Source: Lipingzhangella_A rawalii (GTDB lineage Bacteria > Actinomycetota > Actinomycetes > Streptosporangiales > Streptosporangiaceae). Taken from it: DNA of 64,000 nt. How positions within the stretch are numbered: the stretch's first letter is position 1; each line of letters begins with the position of its first letter. The DNA is taken from NCBI RefSeq assembly GCF_031628175.1, contig NZ_JAVLVT010000001.1, positions 124,001 to 188,000 of the forward strand. The letters run 5' to 3'. Shown here piece by piece: positions 25,971-33,198 of the stretch. The position numbers and the translations under genes are program-made. The notes under the pieces are model-generated. The model did no database searches. It was not told where the DNA came from and saw nothing but the letters and a program-made list of their open reading frames with translations.

Positions 25971-28898
25971 TCAGGTTGGGATCGCCGTGCGTAGCACCTC
26001 GGCCAGGTGCTGCGCACGGCGATCCCCGAGCTGTTCGATTTGGGTTCGGCAGGAATAGCCGTCCGCAAGCACCGCCGTGTCCGGGGTCGCAGCGCGCATC
26101 TCCGGCAACAGTCGGCGTTCCGCCGCCCCCACCGATACCTCGTAGTGCCCGTCCTCGAACCCGAAGTTTCCAGCCAGCCCGCAACACCCGGCGTCCAGGG
26201 TGCGATTGTGCAGCCCCACCCGTTCCATGAGTCGTTCCTCGGCGGAGAAACCGAGTGTGGCGTGCTGGTGGCAGTGCACCTGTGTGATCGCGTCCACGTC
26301 GAGGTTGCCGAATTCGGCGTCGGGTGCGTACTCGTTCAGGAAACCGGCCAGGGTGTGGGTCTGCTGGCCGAGCTGGGTGGCCCAGGCGGCGACGTCGGCG
26401 TTCTCGCTGGCAGCGGACAGGTACTCCGGGAGCTCGCCCCGCAGAACCGAGGTGCAGCTCGGTTCCAGCCCGACCACGGGAACCCCGGCACGTAGCGGGG
26501 CGGCCAGGGTCCGAACGGTGTGCCGCATCACGGCCCGCGCAACATTCAACTGGCCGGTCGTCACCCACGTCAGGCCGCAGCACACCGGGTTCCGTGGCAC
26601 GATCACGGTGAATCCCGCGTGTTCCAGTACCTCCGTGGCCGCAGCGCCGATCCGGGGTTCCAGGTAGTTGGTGAAGGTGTCCGGCCACAGCAGGACCGTG
26701 GTCCCCGCCCGCCCGGAGCCGCCGGTGGCTCGCGAGGGTCCAGCGGCGCGCCGTCGCCGGTGGAACGCACGCAGGAAGGTGGTCTCGGCCAGGGTGGGTA
26801 GTTCTCGCTGCGCGGCGATCCCGGCCATCCGTTTGACCAGGTTCCCGGCCCACCTGGTTTGGGCCATCCCGTTCGCCTGCGGAGCTAGTGGCGCTGCCAG
26901 ACGAAGCCACAGCGGAAGTGCTCCCAGCGAATAGTGGGTCACCGGCCGGATCCGTCGACGGTAGTGCTGGTGCAGAAACTCCGACTTGTAGGTCGCCATG
27001 TCCACGTTGACCGGACAGTCACTCAGACAGCCTTTGCAGGACAGACACAGATCCAGGGCCTCCCGCACCTCGGTGGAGTCCCACCCGTCCGTGATGATCT
27101 CGCCCCGCAGCATCTCCCCGAGGAGGCGAGCCCGTCCCCGTGTCGAATGCTCCTCCTGCCCGGTCACCATGTAGCTGGGACACATCACCCCACTGCTGGT
27201 GTCCACACACGTGCCGACCCCGACACATCGGCGGGTCGCCTTGGCCAGGCTGCCGTCGTCATGCGGATAGGGGAGGGCGAGGGGTAGCTGGCGCGCCGGT
27301 CCGGACACGCGTACGTTCTCGTCCAGGGGGCGCGGATCGACACCGATTCCGGGGTTCAGCAGGTTGTCGGGGTCGAACAGGAACTTGAACTGTGCGAACA
27401 GGTTCACAAGTTCGGGTGGGTACATGCGGCCCAGGAGCTCGCCACGGGCCTGTCCGTCGCCGTGCTCCCCCGAGATCGAACCTCCGTAGGAGACCACAAG
27501 ATCGGCGGCTGCCTCCATGAAGTCGCGGAAGTTCGCCCGCCCGGGTGCCGTGTCGAGGTCGAAATCGAGCCGCACGTGCACACATCCCTCGCCGAAGTGT
27601 CCGTACGGGATACCGCGTAGATTGTGCTGGCGCTGGAGTTCCTGAAAATCTTCCAGGTAGCGGCCCAGCTGTTCTGGTGGAACCGCCGCGTCCTCCCAGC
27701 CGGGCCACGCCTCGGTGCCGTCCGGGGCGCGGGTGACCAGCCCGGATCCGGCCTCACGTATACTCCAGAGTTTGCGTTGCTCCGCTGGGTCGGTCACCAC
27801 GATCGTCCCGGTGGTGGTTCCCGCCTCGAGGCGGGTGGCGAGCTCCCCAGCGCGCCCTTCGGCCTCGGAGGCGGTGTCTCCCCCCACTTCCAGAAAGAGC
27901 CAGCCCCGGCCCGGGGGGAGTCGGTCGAGAGCCGTCGGCCCCGGTCCCCCCGGTGCGTGCGCGAGTACCGTCTCGACCATGTCGGCGCCCATACCTTCCA
28001 CGGTGAGGGGAGCCACATCGAGGATGTCGGGAACCGCATCCGCGGCGGCGGGCATGCTCCGATACCCCCCAACGACGAGTGCCCGCACGGGCGGTGCCGG
28101 CATCAACCGCACCCTGGCCCCGAGGACGATGGCGCAGGTGCCCTCGGTGCCCACCAGGGCTCGGGCCAGGTGGAAACCGTTCTCGGGGAGCAGCGCGTCC
28201 AGGGCGTAGCCGGACACACGGCGAGGCAGCCGCGGATAGCCAGTGCGCAGCAGTTCCAGGTTCGCAGTGCTGAGGTCGCGCAGACCGCGGTAGAGGTCAC
28301 CCACCCGACCCGGCTCGGCGCACCGTCGCCGGAGCTCCTCCGGCGACGTGCGGCCGACCGTCAGCCGGGTCCCGTCGGCCAGCAGAACATCCAGTTCCTC
28401 GATATTGTCCGCGGTCCGGCCCCAGGCCACCGAGTGGGAGCCACAGGAGTCATTACCGATCATGCCGCCGAGCGTGCACCGGCTGTGGGTTGACGGATCC
28501 GGGCCGAACGTCAGCCCGTGTTTTCCCGCAGCCTCCCGCAGCTCGTCCAGGACCGTGCCCGGACCCACCCATGCGGTGTGGCCCTCGGGGTCGATTTCGC
28601 TGATCCCGGACATGTAGCGGGAGCAGTCCAGCACGAGCCCCCTACCGAGTACCTGGCCGGCGATACTTGTTCCCGCTCCCCGCATGGTCAGTGCCACGTC
28701 GAATTCCCGCGCCAGTGCCAGGACCGCCGCTACGTCCGCACCGTCGACGGGATAGACCACTCCGAGGGGAGGATGCCGGTAGATGGAAGCGTCGGCACTG
28801 TGCGTGGCCCGTGCGGTGGTGGAGAAGTCGACATCGCCGCGCACCTCATCCCGTAGCCGTTCCTGAAGCCGCATTGTCCGCGCGTGTGACACTCCCAT
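25971..28898 (-). CDS. FAD-binding and (Fe-S)-binding oxidoreductase (D-lactate/glycolate dehydrogenase type)
   Basis: 975 residues combining GlcD-like and GlpC-like modules. The N-terminal half is a PCMH-type FAD domain (GVVYPVDGADVAAVLALAR; TMRGAGTSIAGQVLG; STHSRCTLGGMIGNDSCG) with a FAD-oxidase C-terminal domain (PYGHFGEGCVHVRLD; SGEHGDGQARGELLG). Two cysteine clusters follow: CVGVGTC...MCPSY and CLSCKGCLSDCPVNVD, binding [4Fe-4S] centres, and the C-terminal third has the duplicated CCG motifs (NPVCCGLTW, AGCCGLAGNFG). Enzymes of this class oxidise D-2-hydroxy acids and pass electrons to the membrane. ATG 28898 has AAGGAGAGG upstream. The substrate is not certain. Confidence 0.88.
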   Translation of the reverse strand: MGVSHARTMRLQERLRDEVRGDVDFSTTARATHSADASIYRHPPLGVVYPVDGADVAAVLALAREFDVALTMRGAGTSIAGQVLGRGLVLDCSRYMSGISEIDPEGHTAWVGPGTVLDELREAAGKHGLTFGPDPSTHSRCTLGGMIGNDSCGSHSVAWGRTADNIEELDVLLADGTRLTVGRTSPEELRRRCAEPGRVGDLYRGLRDLSTANLELLRTGYPRLPRRVSGYALDALLPENGFHLARALVGTEGTCAIVLGARVRLMPAPPVRALVVGGYRSMPAAADAVPDILDVAPLTVEGMGADMVETVLAHAPGGPGPTALDRLPPGRGWLFLEVGGDTASEAEGRAGELATRLEAGTTTGTIVVTDPAEQRKLWSIREAGSGLVTRAPDGTEAWPGWEDAAVPPEQLGRYLEDFQELQRQHNLRGIPYGHFGEGCVHVRLDFDLDTAPGRANFRDFMEAAADLVVSYGGSISGEHGDGQARGELLGRMYPPELVNLFAQFKFLFDPDNLLNPGIGVDPRPLDENVRVSGPARQLPLALPYPHDDGSLAKATRRCVGVGTCVDTSSGVMCPSYMVTGQEEHSTRGRARLLGEMLRGEIITDGWDSTEVREALDLCLSCKGCLSDCPVNVDMATYKSEFLHQHYRRRIRPVTHYSLGALPLWLRLAAPLAPQANGMAQTRWAGNLVKRMAGIAAQRELPTLAETTFLRAFHRRRRAAGPSRATGGSGRAGTTVLLWPDTFTNYLEPRIGAAATEVLEHAGFTVIVPRNPVCCGLTWVTTGQLNVARAVMRHTVRTLAAPLRAGVPVVGLEPSCTSVLRGELPEYLSAASENADVAAWATQLGQQTHTLAGFLNEYAPDAEFGNLDVDAITQVHCHQHATLGFSAEERLMERVGLHNRTLDAGCCGLAGNFGFEDGHYEVSVGAAERRLLPEMRAATPDTAVLADGYSCRTQIEQLGDRRAQHLAEVLRTAIPT
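25978..26026 (-). terminator. 22-bp perfect hairpin overlapping the end of the oxidoreductase gene
   Basis: Bases 25978-25999 pair continuously with 26005-26026 (one G-T wobble) round the 5-nt loop CGGCC; the outer arm reads GGGATCGCCGTGCG. It lies inside the last 19 codons of the FAD/Fe-S gene, ending 7 bp before the stop-codon side. As RNA on the minus strand it would be an extremely stable stem, acting as terminator or as a 3' stabiliser. Confidence 0.5.
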
Positions 28899-29063
28899 GG
28901 CCGGTCCTCTCCTTGTCCCACGTGGTTGACACCAGGCCGGTGTGGGCCGGGTCTCCCCGAAGATACAGAAGGCATTGTGGGTGTTGCCGGAGGAATCGGG
29001 GAGCGGTCGGTGGGGCGAGGCGTCCCGCGGCTCCGGAGCAGATCCACGGTGCGGGAGGCTGTG

Positions 29064-29411
29064 CTATCTGGAGCTGCTGTCCGGGCCGTCGGGCATGATG
29101 TCGGGAGCGAAGTACTCGTCAACAGGCATCGGGCCCCGGTAGCCCTGGCAGACACAGGTGTGGTGGGAGTCGCCGCGTTCCCCGGTCCAGCGGCCAGGGA
29201 TGATCACCTGAGCTCGACATTTTCTGGTCTCATTGTCGTGGAACACCAGGTGGTGTCCACAACCGCAGATCGCCTGCGGTGTACCGGACGGGCCGGTGAG
29301 TGCAGAGCGGTGGCCGCGGGCTGGTTGGCGGCGACGCCCCGCCAGTAGACGTCCCAGTACGACACCGGACAGGGCGATCGCCGCTCCGGTCACGAGGCTG
29401 AGGGGCTCCAA
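29064..29411 (-). CDS. Small membrane protein with a Cys/His-rich putative zinc-binding domain
   Basis: 115 residues from a TTG at 29411 with GGGAGGG nine bases upstream. One hydrophobic segment (SLVTGAAIALSGVVLG, residues 4-19) is followed by a basic stretch GRRRQPARGHR and a domain with ICGCGHHLVFHDN, KCRAQ and HHTCVCQGYRG. The spacing of the Cys and His residues (CxCGHH ... C ... HHxCxC) suggests one or two zinc sites. I recognise no named family. It is divergent from the Nif3 gene, 128 bp apart. Confidence 0.6.
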   Translation of the reverse strand: MEPLSLVTGAAIALSGVVLGRLLAGRRRQPARGHRSALTGPSGTPQAICGCGHHLVFHDNETRKCRAQVIIPGRWTGERGDSHHTCVCQGYRGPMPVDEYFAPDIMPDGPDSSSR

Positions 29412-29539
29412 CGGTCACCGCCCTCCCTGTCGGGGTGCCAGATCTGCCGAACGACCGGGCTCGAGTGCGGACGAACCTCAGGGTAGCCACTCTCCGCCGG
29501 TGGCACACAGTGGGGCGCGGCGCGGGCTAACCTGCCCCC

Positions 29540-30448
29540 GTGAGTACTTCGTCCACAAGCATGGCTGACGCACGACCGAACACGCCGACACTGGCCTCCG
29601 TCCGCACCGTCCTGGAGCGCAGCTACGACCCAGCGTGGGCTGCCTCCTGGGACGCGGTGGGCCTCGTCTGCGGTGCCCCCGAGCAGCCGGTGGGGCGTGT
29701 CCTGTTCGCAGTAGACGTGACATCTGGGGTGGTCGACGAGGCCATGAGCTGGGGGGCAGACCTGATCGTGGCGCACCATCCCCTGCTGCTCCGTGGGGTG
29801 AACAGCGTTGCTGCGGACACACCGAAGGGTGCCCTCGTGCATCGGCTGATCCGTTCCGGTATCGCCCTGTATACGGCACACACCAACGCCGACGTGGCCA
29901 ATCCGGGCGTCTCGGACGCTCTGGCGAGCGCAGTGGGGTTGTCCGGGCAGCTGCGGCCGCTCGCCCCCGACGTGACCGATTCCCAAGGCGAACGTGGCCT
30001 CGGCCGGGTCGGGGAACTGGAGGTTGTGACGTCGCTGGGTGACTTCGCCGAACAGGTGGTCGCGGGAATTCCCGCGACGGCAGCTGGGGTACGCGTCGCC
30101 GGTGATGCCCGACGGCCAGTGCGTCGGGTCGCGGTTTCCGGGGGTGCCGGAGACTCCCTACTCGAGGAGGCACGAGCCGCGGGAGTCGACGTCTTCGTCA
30201 CCTCTGACCTCCGCCACCATCCGGCCACAGAGTTCGTCGAAGCCCATGACACCGCATTGATCGATACGCCGCACTGGGCCAGTGAGTGGCCCTGGCTGCC
30301 CGTCGCAGCAGCGCAGCTCTCCCGGGCCATGGCCGGTCACACCACAACCGGGCAGACTACGCTGGAAACGCGAGTCTCCACCATCGTCACCGACGCCTGG
30401 CATGACGCATTCGGCATGTCTCGCCACATTCATGAGGGAGTGAAGTGA
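29540..30448 (+). CDS. Nif3-like dinuclear metal center hexameric protein (DUF34)
   Basis: 302 residues from GTG 29540. Metal ligands of the Nif3/DUF34 family are visible: VAHHPLLLRGVNSV (His-His), YTAHTNADVANPG, and near the C-terminus TSDLRHHPATEF with DTPHWASEWPWL. The family forms toroidal hexamers with two metals per subunit; functions proposed include GTP cyclohydrolase-like or metal-delivery roles, unproven. It is the first gene of an overlapping three-gene operon (ATGA/GTGA junctions) with the coiled-coil zinc-ribbon protein and RNase H/phosphatase, an arrangement conserved in actinobacteria. Confidence 0.92.
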   Translation: MSTSSTSMADARPNTPTLASVRTVLERSYDPAWAASWDAVGLVCGAPEQPVGRVLFAVDVTSGVVDEAMSWGADLIVAHHPLLLRGVNSVAADTPKGALVHRLIRSGIALYTAHTNADVANPGVSDALASAVGLSGQLRPLAPDVTDSQGERGLGRVGELEVVTSLGDFAEQVVAGIPATAAGVRVAGDARRPVRRVAVSGGAGDSLLEEARAAGVDVFVTSDLRHHPATEFVEAHDTALIDTPHWASEWPWLPVAAAQLSRAMAGHTTTGQTTLETRVSTIVTDAWHDAFGMSRHIHEGVK

Positions 30449-31188
30449 AAGCTGAACCCGAGCACCAGCTACGCTTGCTCGATCTGCAAGAGATCGACAG
30501 CACCCTGGATCGGCTCCAGCATCGGAGCCGTAACCTGCCCGAGACCGCCGAGGTGGCTCAGCTCGACGCGCGCCTTGGGGAACTCCAGAGCAGCGTGACG
30601 GAAGTCGAGACCGAACTCGCCGACATCGCACGCGAACAACGTAAGGCCGAATCCGACGTGGAGCAGGTGCGTAACCGCGCCCAGCGGGATCAGCAACGCC
30701 TGGATTCGGCGCAGGTGTCCTCCCACAAGGAGTTGGAGAGTCTCCAGTCGGAGATCGCTTCCCTCAACGAGCGGCAGTCCGAGCTCGAAGAGATCGTCCT
30801 GGAGATCATGGAGCGCCGAGAGGCGGCCGAGAACAGGCGGGCACGGTTCAACGAGGAACTGGAATCGGTGTCCGCGCAGCGGGATGAGGCCGAGGAACGC
30901 CGTTCGGCCGCGGTGGTGGACCTGGACACCGAGCAGCAGTCGGTACGCGACCGGCGTGCCCGGGTGGTCGCCGAACTTCCGGAGGATCTCCTCGCTCTCT
31001 ACACCAAGCTCCGGGAATCCTATGCGGGGATCGGCGCCGCGGCTCTCCAGTACGGGCGGTGCCAGGGCTGCAAGTTGGCACTGAGCACCGCGGAACTCTC
31101 GGAAATCCGCACGGCCGCTCCGGACGAGGTGCTGCGTTGCGAGGAATGCCGGCGCATCCTGGTACGGACGACGGAGTCGGGCTTGTGA
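30445..31188 (+). CDS. Coiled-coil protein with C4-type zinc ribbon (CdsZ-like)
   Basis: 247 residues, GTG 30445 overlapping the Nif3 stop. From about residue 10 to 180 the sequence is almost uninterrupted coiled coil (heptads such as LQSEIASLNERQSELEEI), ending in the zinc ribbon YGRCQGCKLALS...VLRCEECRRILV (Cys at two CxxC pairs). This is the layout of the actinobacterial/chlamydial CdsZ and Helicobacter HP0958 family. Proposed roles include RNA or nucleic-acid scaffolding; in actinobacteria it is almost always encoded between nif3 and the RNase H gene, as here. Confidence 0.88.
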   Translation: MKAEPEHQLRLLDLQEIDSTLDRLQHRSRNLPETAEVAQLDARLGELQSSVTEVETELADIAREQRKAESDVEQVRNRAQRDQQRLDSAQVSSHKELESLQSEIASLNERQSELEEIVLEIMERREAAENRRARFNEELESVSAQRDEAEERRSAAVVDLDTEQQSVRDRRARVVAELPEDLLALYTKLRESYAGIGAAALQYGRCQGCKLALSTAELSEIRTAAPDEVLRCEECRRILVRTTESGL

Positions 31189-32303
31189 GGCGGCTCCGAA
31201 TAGAAGCGGATGGAGGGTCGCGGGGTAACCCCGGCCCGGCGGGCTACGGGGCCGTCGTTCGGGATGCGCAGACCGAGGTGCTGCTGGCCGAGGTCGCCGA
31301 ACCCATCGGTGTGGCCACGAACAACGCCGCGGAGTATCGGGGCCTCATCGCCGGTCTGCGTCGTGCCGCCGAACTGGCCCCATCCGCGACGGTGAACGTC
31401 CAGCTGGACTCGAAGCTCGTCGTGGAGCAGATGTCCGGTCGTTGGCGGATCAAGGACCCGGACCTGGCAGTGTTGGCTCGAGAGGCCCAGGAGCTTGCGG
31501 CCGTGTTCGCGGACGTCAGCTACACGTGGGTTCCACGGGAGCGCAACGCACATGCGGATCGGCTCGCCAACGCCGCCATGGATGGCAGTTCCGTGGATGA
31601 CGGCGCGCATTCCGCTGGGTCGACTCCTCCATCGGCAGACCGTTCGACGAGCCCGGCTGGTCCTGGCTGGGCAGCTCCGGCCACGGATGCCACCACCCTG
31701 CTGTTGTTGCGGCACGGACAGACCGAACTGTCCGTTGAGCGCCGGTTCGCCGGCCGGGGCGATATCCCACTCACAGACGTGGGCGTGCACCAGGCAGATC
31801 GTGCGGCGTCCCGATTGCGTGATGTCCCCATCGACGTGGTCGTTTCATCTCCCCTGCGCCGTGCCCGAGACACGGCCGCTCCCGTGGCTGCGGCACTGGG
31901 GCTGGACGTCGAGGTGCACGACGGACTAACGGAGACCGACTTCGGAAAGTGGGAGGGGTTGACCTTCGCTGAGGCCCAGCAAGACTGGCCTGAGGCCCTG
32001 TCCCGGTGGGTGTCTGACCCTGAGCAGGCTCCGCCCGGGGGGGAAAGCTTCGCCGCCGTGGCGCGCCGGGTCAGCCTCGCCCGTGACGAGCTCCTGCGCG
32101 ACTACGCGGGCAGGTCGGTGTTGATCGTCAGCCATGTCACGCCGATCAAGACCCTGCTCCGGCTCGCGCTGTTGGCGCCCCCCGAAGCGTTGTACCGCAT
32201 GCACCTGGACGTGGCCTGCCTGTGCGAGGTCGATCACTATGCCGACGGCCCCGCGGTCGTGCGTTCTGTGAACGATACCGCGCATCTGCATTCGAGCGGA
32301 TGA
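31185..32303 (+). CDS. Bifunctional RNase H/acid phosphatase
   Basis: 372 residues from GTG 31185, overlapping the previous stop by four bases. The N-terminal RNase HI domain has IEADGGSRGNPGPAGYG (first Asp), NNAAEYRGL (Glu), QLDSKLVVEQ (Asp) and RNAHADRLAN. After a Ser/Pro-rich linker near residues 135-160 the C-terminal histidine phosphatase domain begins: LLLRHGQTELS (RHG catalytic), SSPLRRARDTA, and IVSHVTPIKTL with the second histidine. The M. tuberculosis orthologue Rv2228c has both RNase H and alpha-ribazole phosphatase-type activity. It removes RNA from RNA-DNA hybrids and may act in cobamide synthesis. Last gene of the operon, followed by rnpB. Confidence 0.93.
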   Translation: MRRLRIEADGGSRGNPGPAGYGAVVRDAQTEVLLAEVAEPIGVATNNAAEYRGLIAGLRRAAELAPSATVNVQLDSKLVVEQMSGRWRIKDPDLAVLAREAQELAAVFADVSYTWVPRERNAHADRLANAAMDGSSVDDGAHSAGSTPPSADRSTSPAGPGWAAPATDATTLLLLRHGQTELSVERRFAGRGDIPLTDVGVHQADRAASRLRDVPIDVVVSSPLRRARDTAAPVAAALGLDVEVHDGLTETDFGKWEGLTFAEAQQDWPEALSRWVSDPEQAPPGGESFAAVARRVSLARDELLRDYAGRSVLIVSHVTPIKTLLRLALLAPPEALYRMHLDVACLCEVDHYADGPAVVRSVNDTAHLHSSG

Positions 32304-32405
32304 CAAATCGTGGCGGCGGGACGCCGGCAGCTGGCGGCTCAGCCGGTGACTCCCGCGGCCGGCCGCCGTGGATCCCTCGGTCGTGGCCACAGCGATCGCG
32401 GGGCA

Positions 32406-32411
32406 TATACT
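32406..32411 (+). promoter_or_regulatory. -10 element of the RNase P RNA promoter
   Basis: TATACT at 32406-32411 is a near-consensus -10 box in otherwise GC-rich DNA, placed 8 bases before the start of the predicted P1 helix of rnpB. A clear -35 element is not seen. Confidence 0.6.
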
Positions 32412-32419
32412 GAAGGGAC

Positions 32420-32804
32420 GGGGAGTCGGTCAGGCGACCGCGGCGGTGCTCGCGTACCGTCGAGGAAAGTCCGGACTCCACAGGGCAGGGTGGTCGGTAA
32501 CACCGACCCGGGGCGACCCGCGGGCCAGTGCCACAGAAAACAGACCGCCACCGATCCGGTGGTAAGGGTGAAACGGTGGTGTAAGAGACCACCAGCGGCC
32601 GGAGCGATCCGGTCGGCTTGGTAAACCCCACCCGGAGCAAGGTCAAGAGGAGAGCCTTCGGGTTCTCTGCGCGGACGATCGAGGGTGGCCCGCCCGAGTT
32701 CGCGGGTAGACCGCAGGAGGCTGTCGGCAACGGCAGTCCCAGATGGATGGTCGCCCGGTCCGGATACGGACCGTAACAGAATCCGGCTTATCGACCGGCT
32801 CCCC
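32420..32804 (+). ncRNA. rnpB: RNase P RNA component, bacterial class A
   Basis: About 385 nt. The 5' end GGGGAGTCGGTC (32420-32431) pairs with the 3' end GACCGGCTCCCC (32793-32804) to give the P1 helix. Inside are the universally conserved GAGGAAAGTCCGGACTCC region with ACAGGGCA (P4/J3-4), GGTGAAACGGTGG, GGTAAACCCCACCCGGAGCAA and the 3' CAGAATCCGGCTTATCG, the latter containing the conserved ACAGAA...GGCTTA of P4/P2. It is the catalytic RNA that trims tRNA 5' ends. Position behind the RNase H/phosphatase gene is shared with Streptomyces as I recall. Confidence 0.96.
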
Positions 32805-32978
32805 GTTCCTGTGGCCGCACTCCGGGCGCCTGGCTGGGGTGGCGGCAATGCCCGCGGCCGGATCATGGGCGTCAAACGGCCGTGTCACCTACATTGGGAT
32901 CGTGCGTGCACCGAGCCACCATAGTCCTCGGTGCATGCCCTGATCCGGCGCCCCACGTACTAGTGACTCGGTGGAGAC

Positions 32979-33113
32979 ATGGAATTCTCGACAGCGACCT
33001 TGGCGGTGATGTTCGGGATCCCGCTACTGGCGATCATTGTGATCTTCCTGCTCGCGCGAAACTGGGCCACGCCGGTCGAACCCCCCGACGGTGAGGACAC
33101 GCGCAATGAGTAG
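32979..33113 (+). CDS. Small single-pass membrane protein (44 aa)
   Basis: A 44-residue frame from ATG 32979, with GTGGAG two bases upstream, to TAG at 33111. It has one strong transmembrane helix (LAVMFGIPLLAIIVIFLLA, residues 8-26) followed by an acidic tail PPDGEDTRNE. No family is recognised. A ribosome binding site, clean hydrophobic helix and acidic tail support it as real, but the evidence is limited. Confidence 0.45.
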   Translation: MEFSTATLAVMFGIPLLAIIVIFLLARNWATPVEPPDGEDTRNE

Positions 33114-33198
33114 GTGTACCGGTCGCTGAGGCTGGGTCCACCCCCCTGGGGGCCGGGGTGCACAGTACCGGTCAGGTCCAGGTGCACCCCGGGCGGCG

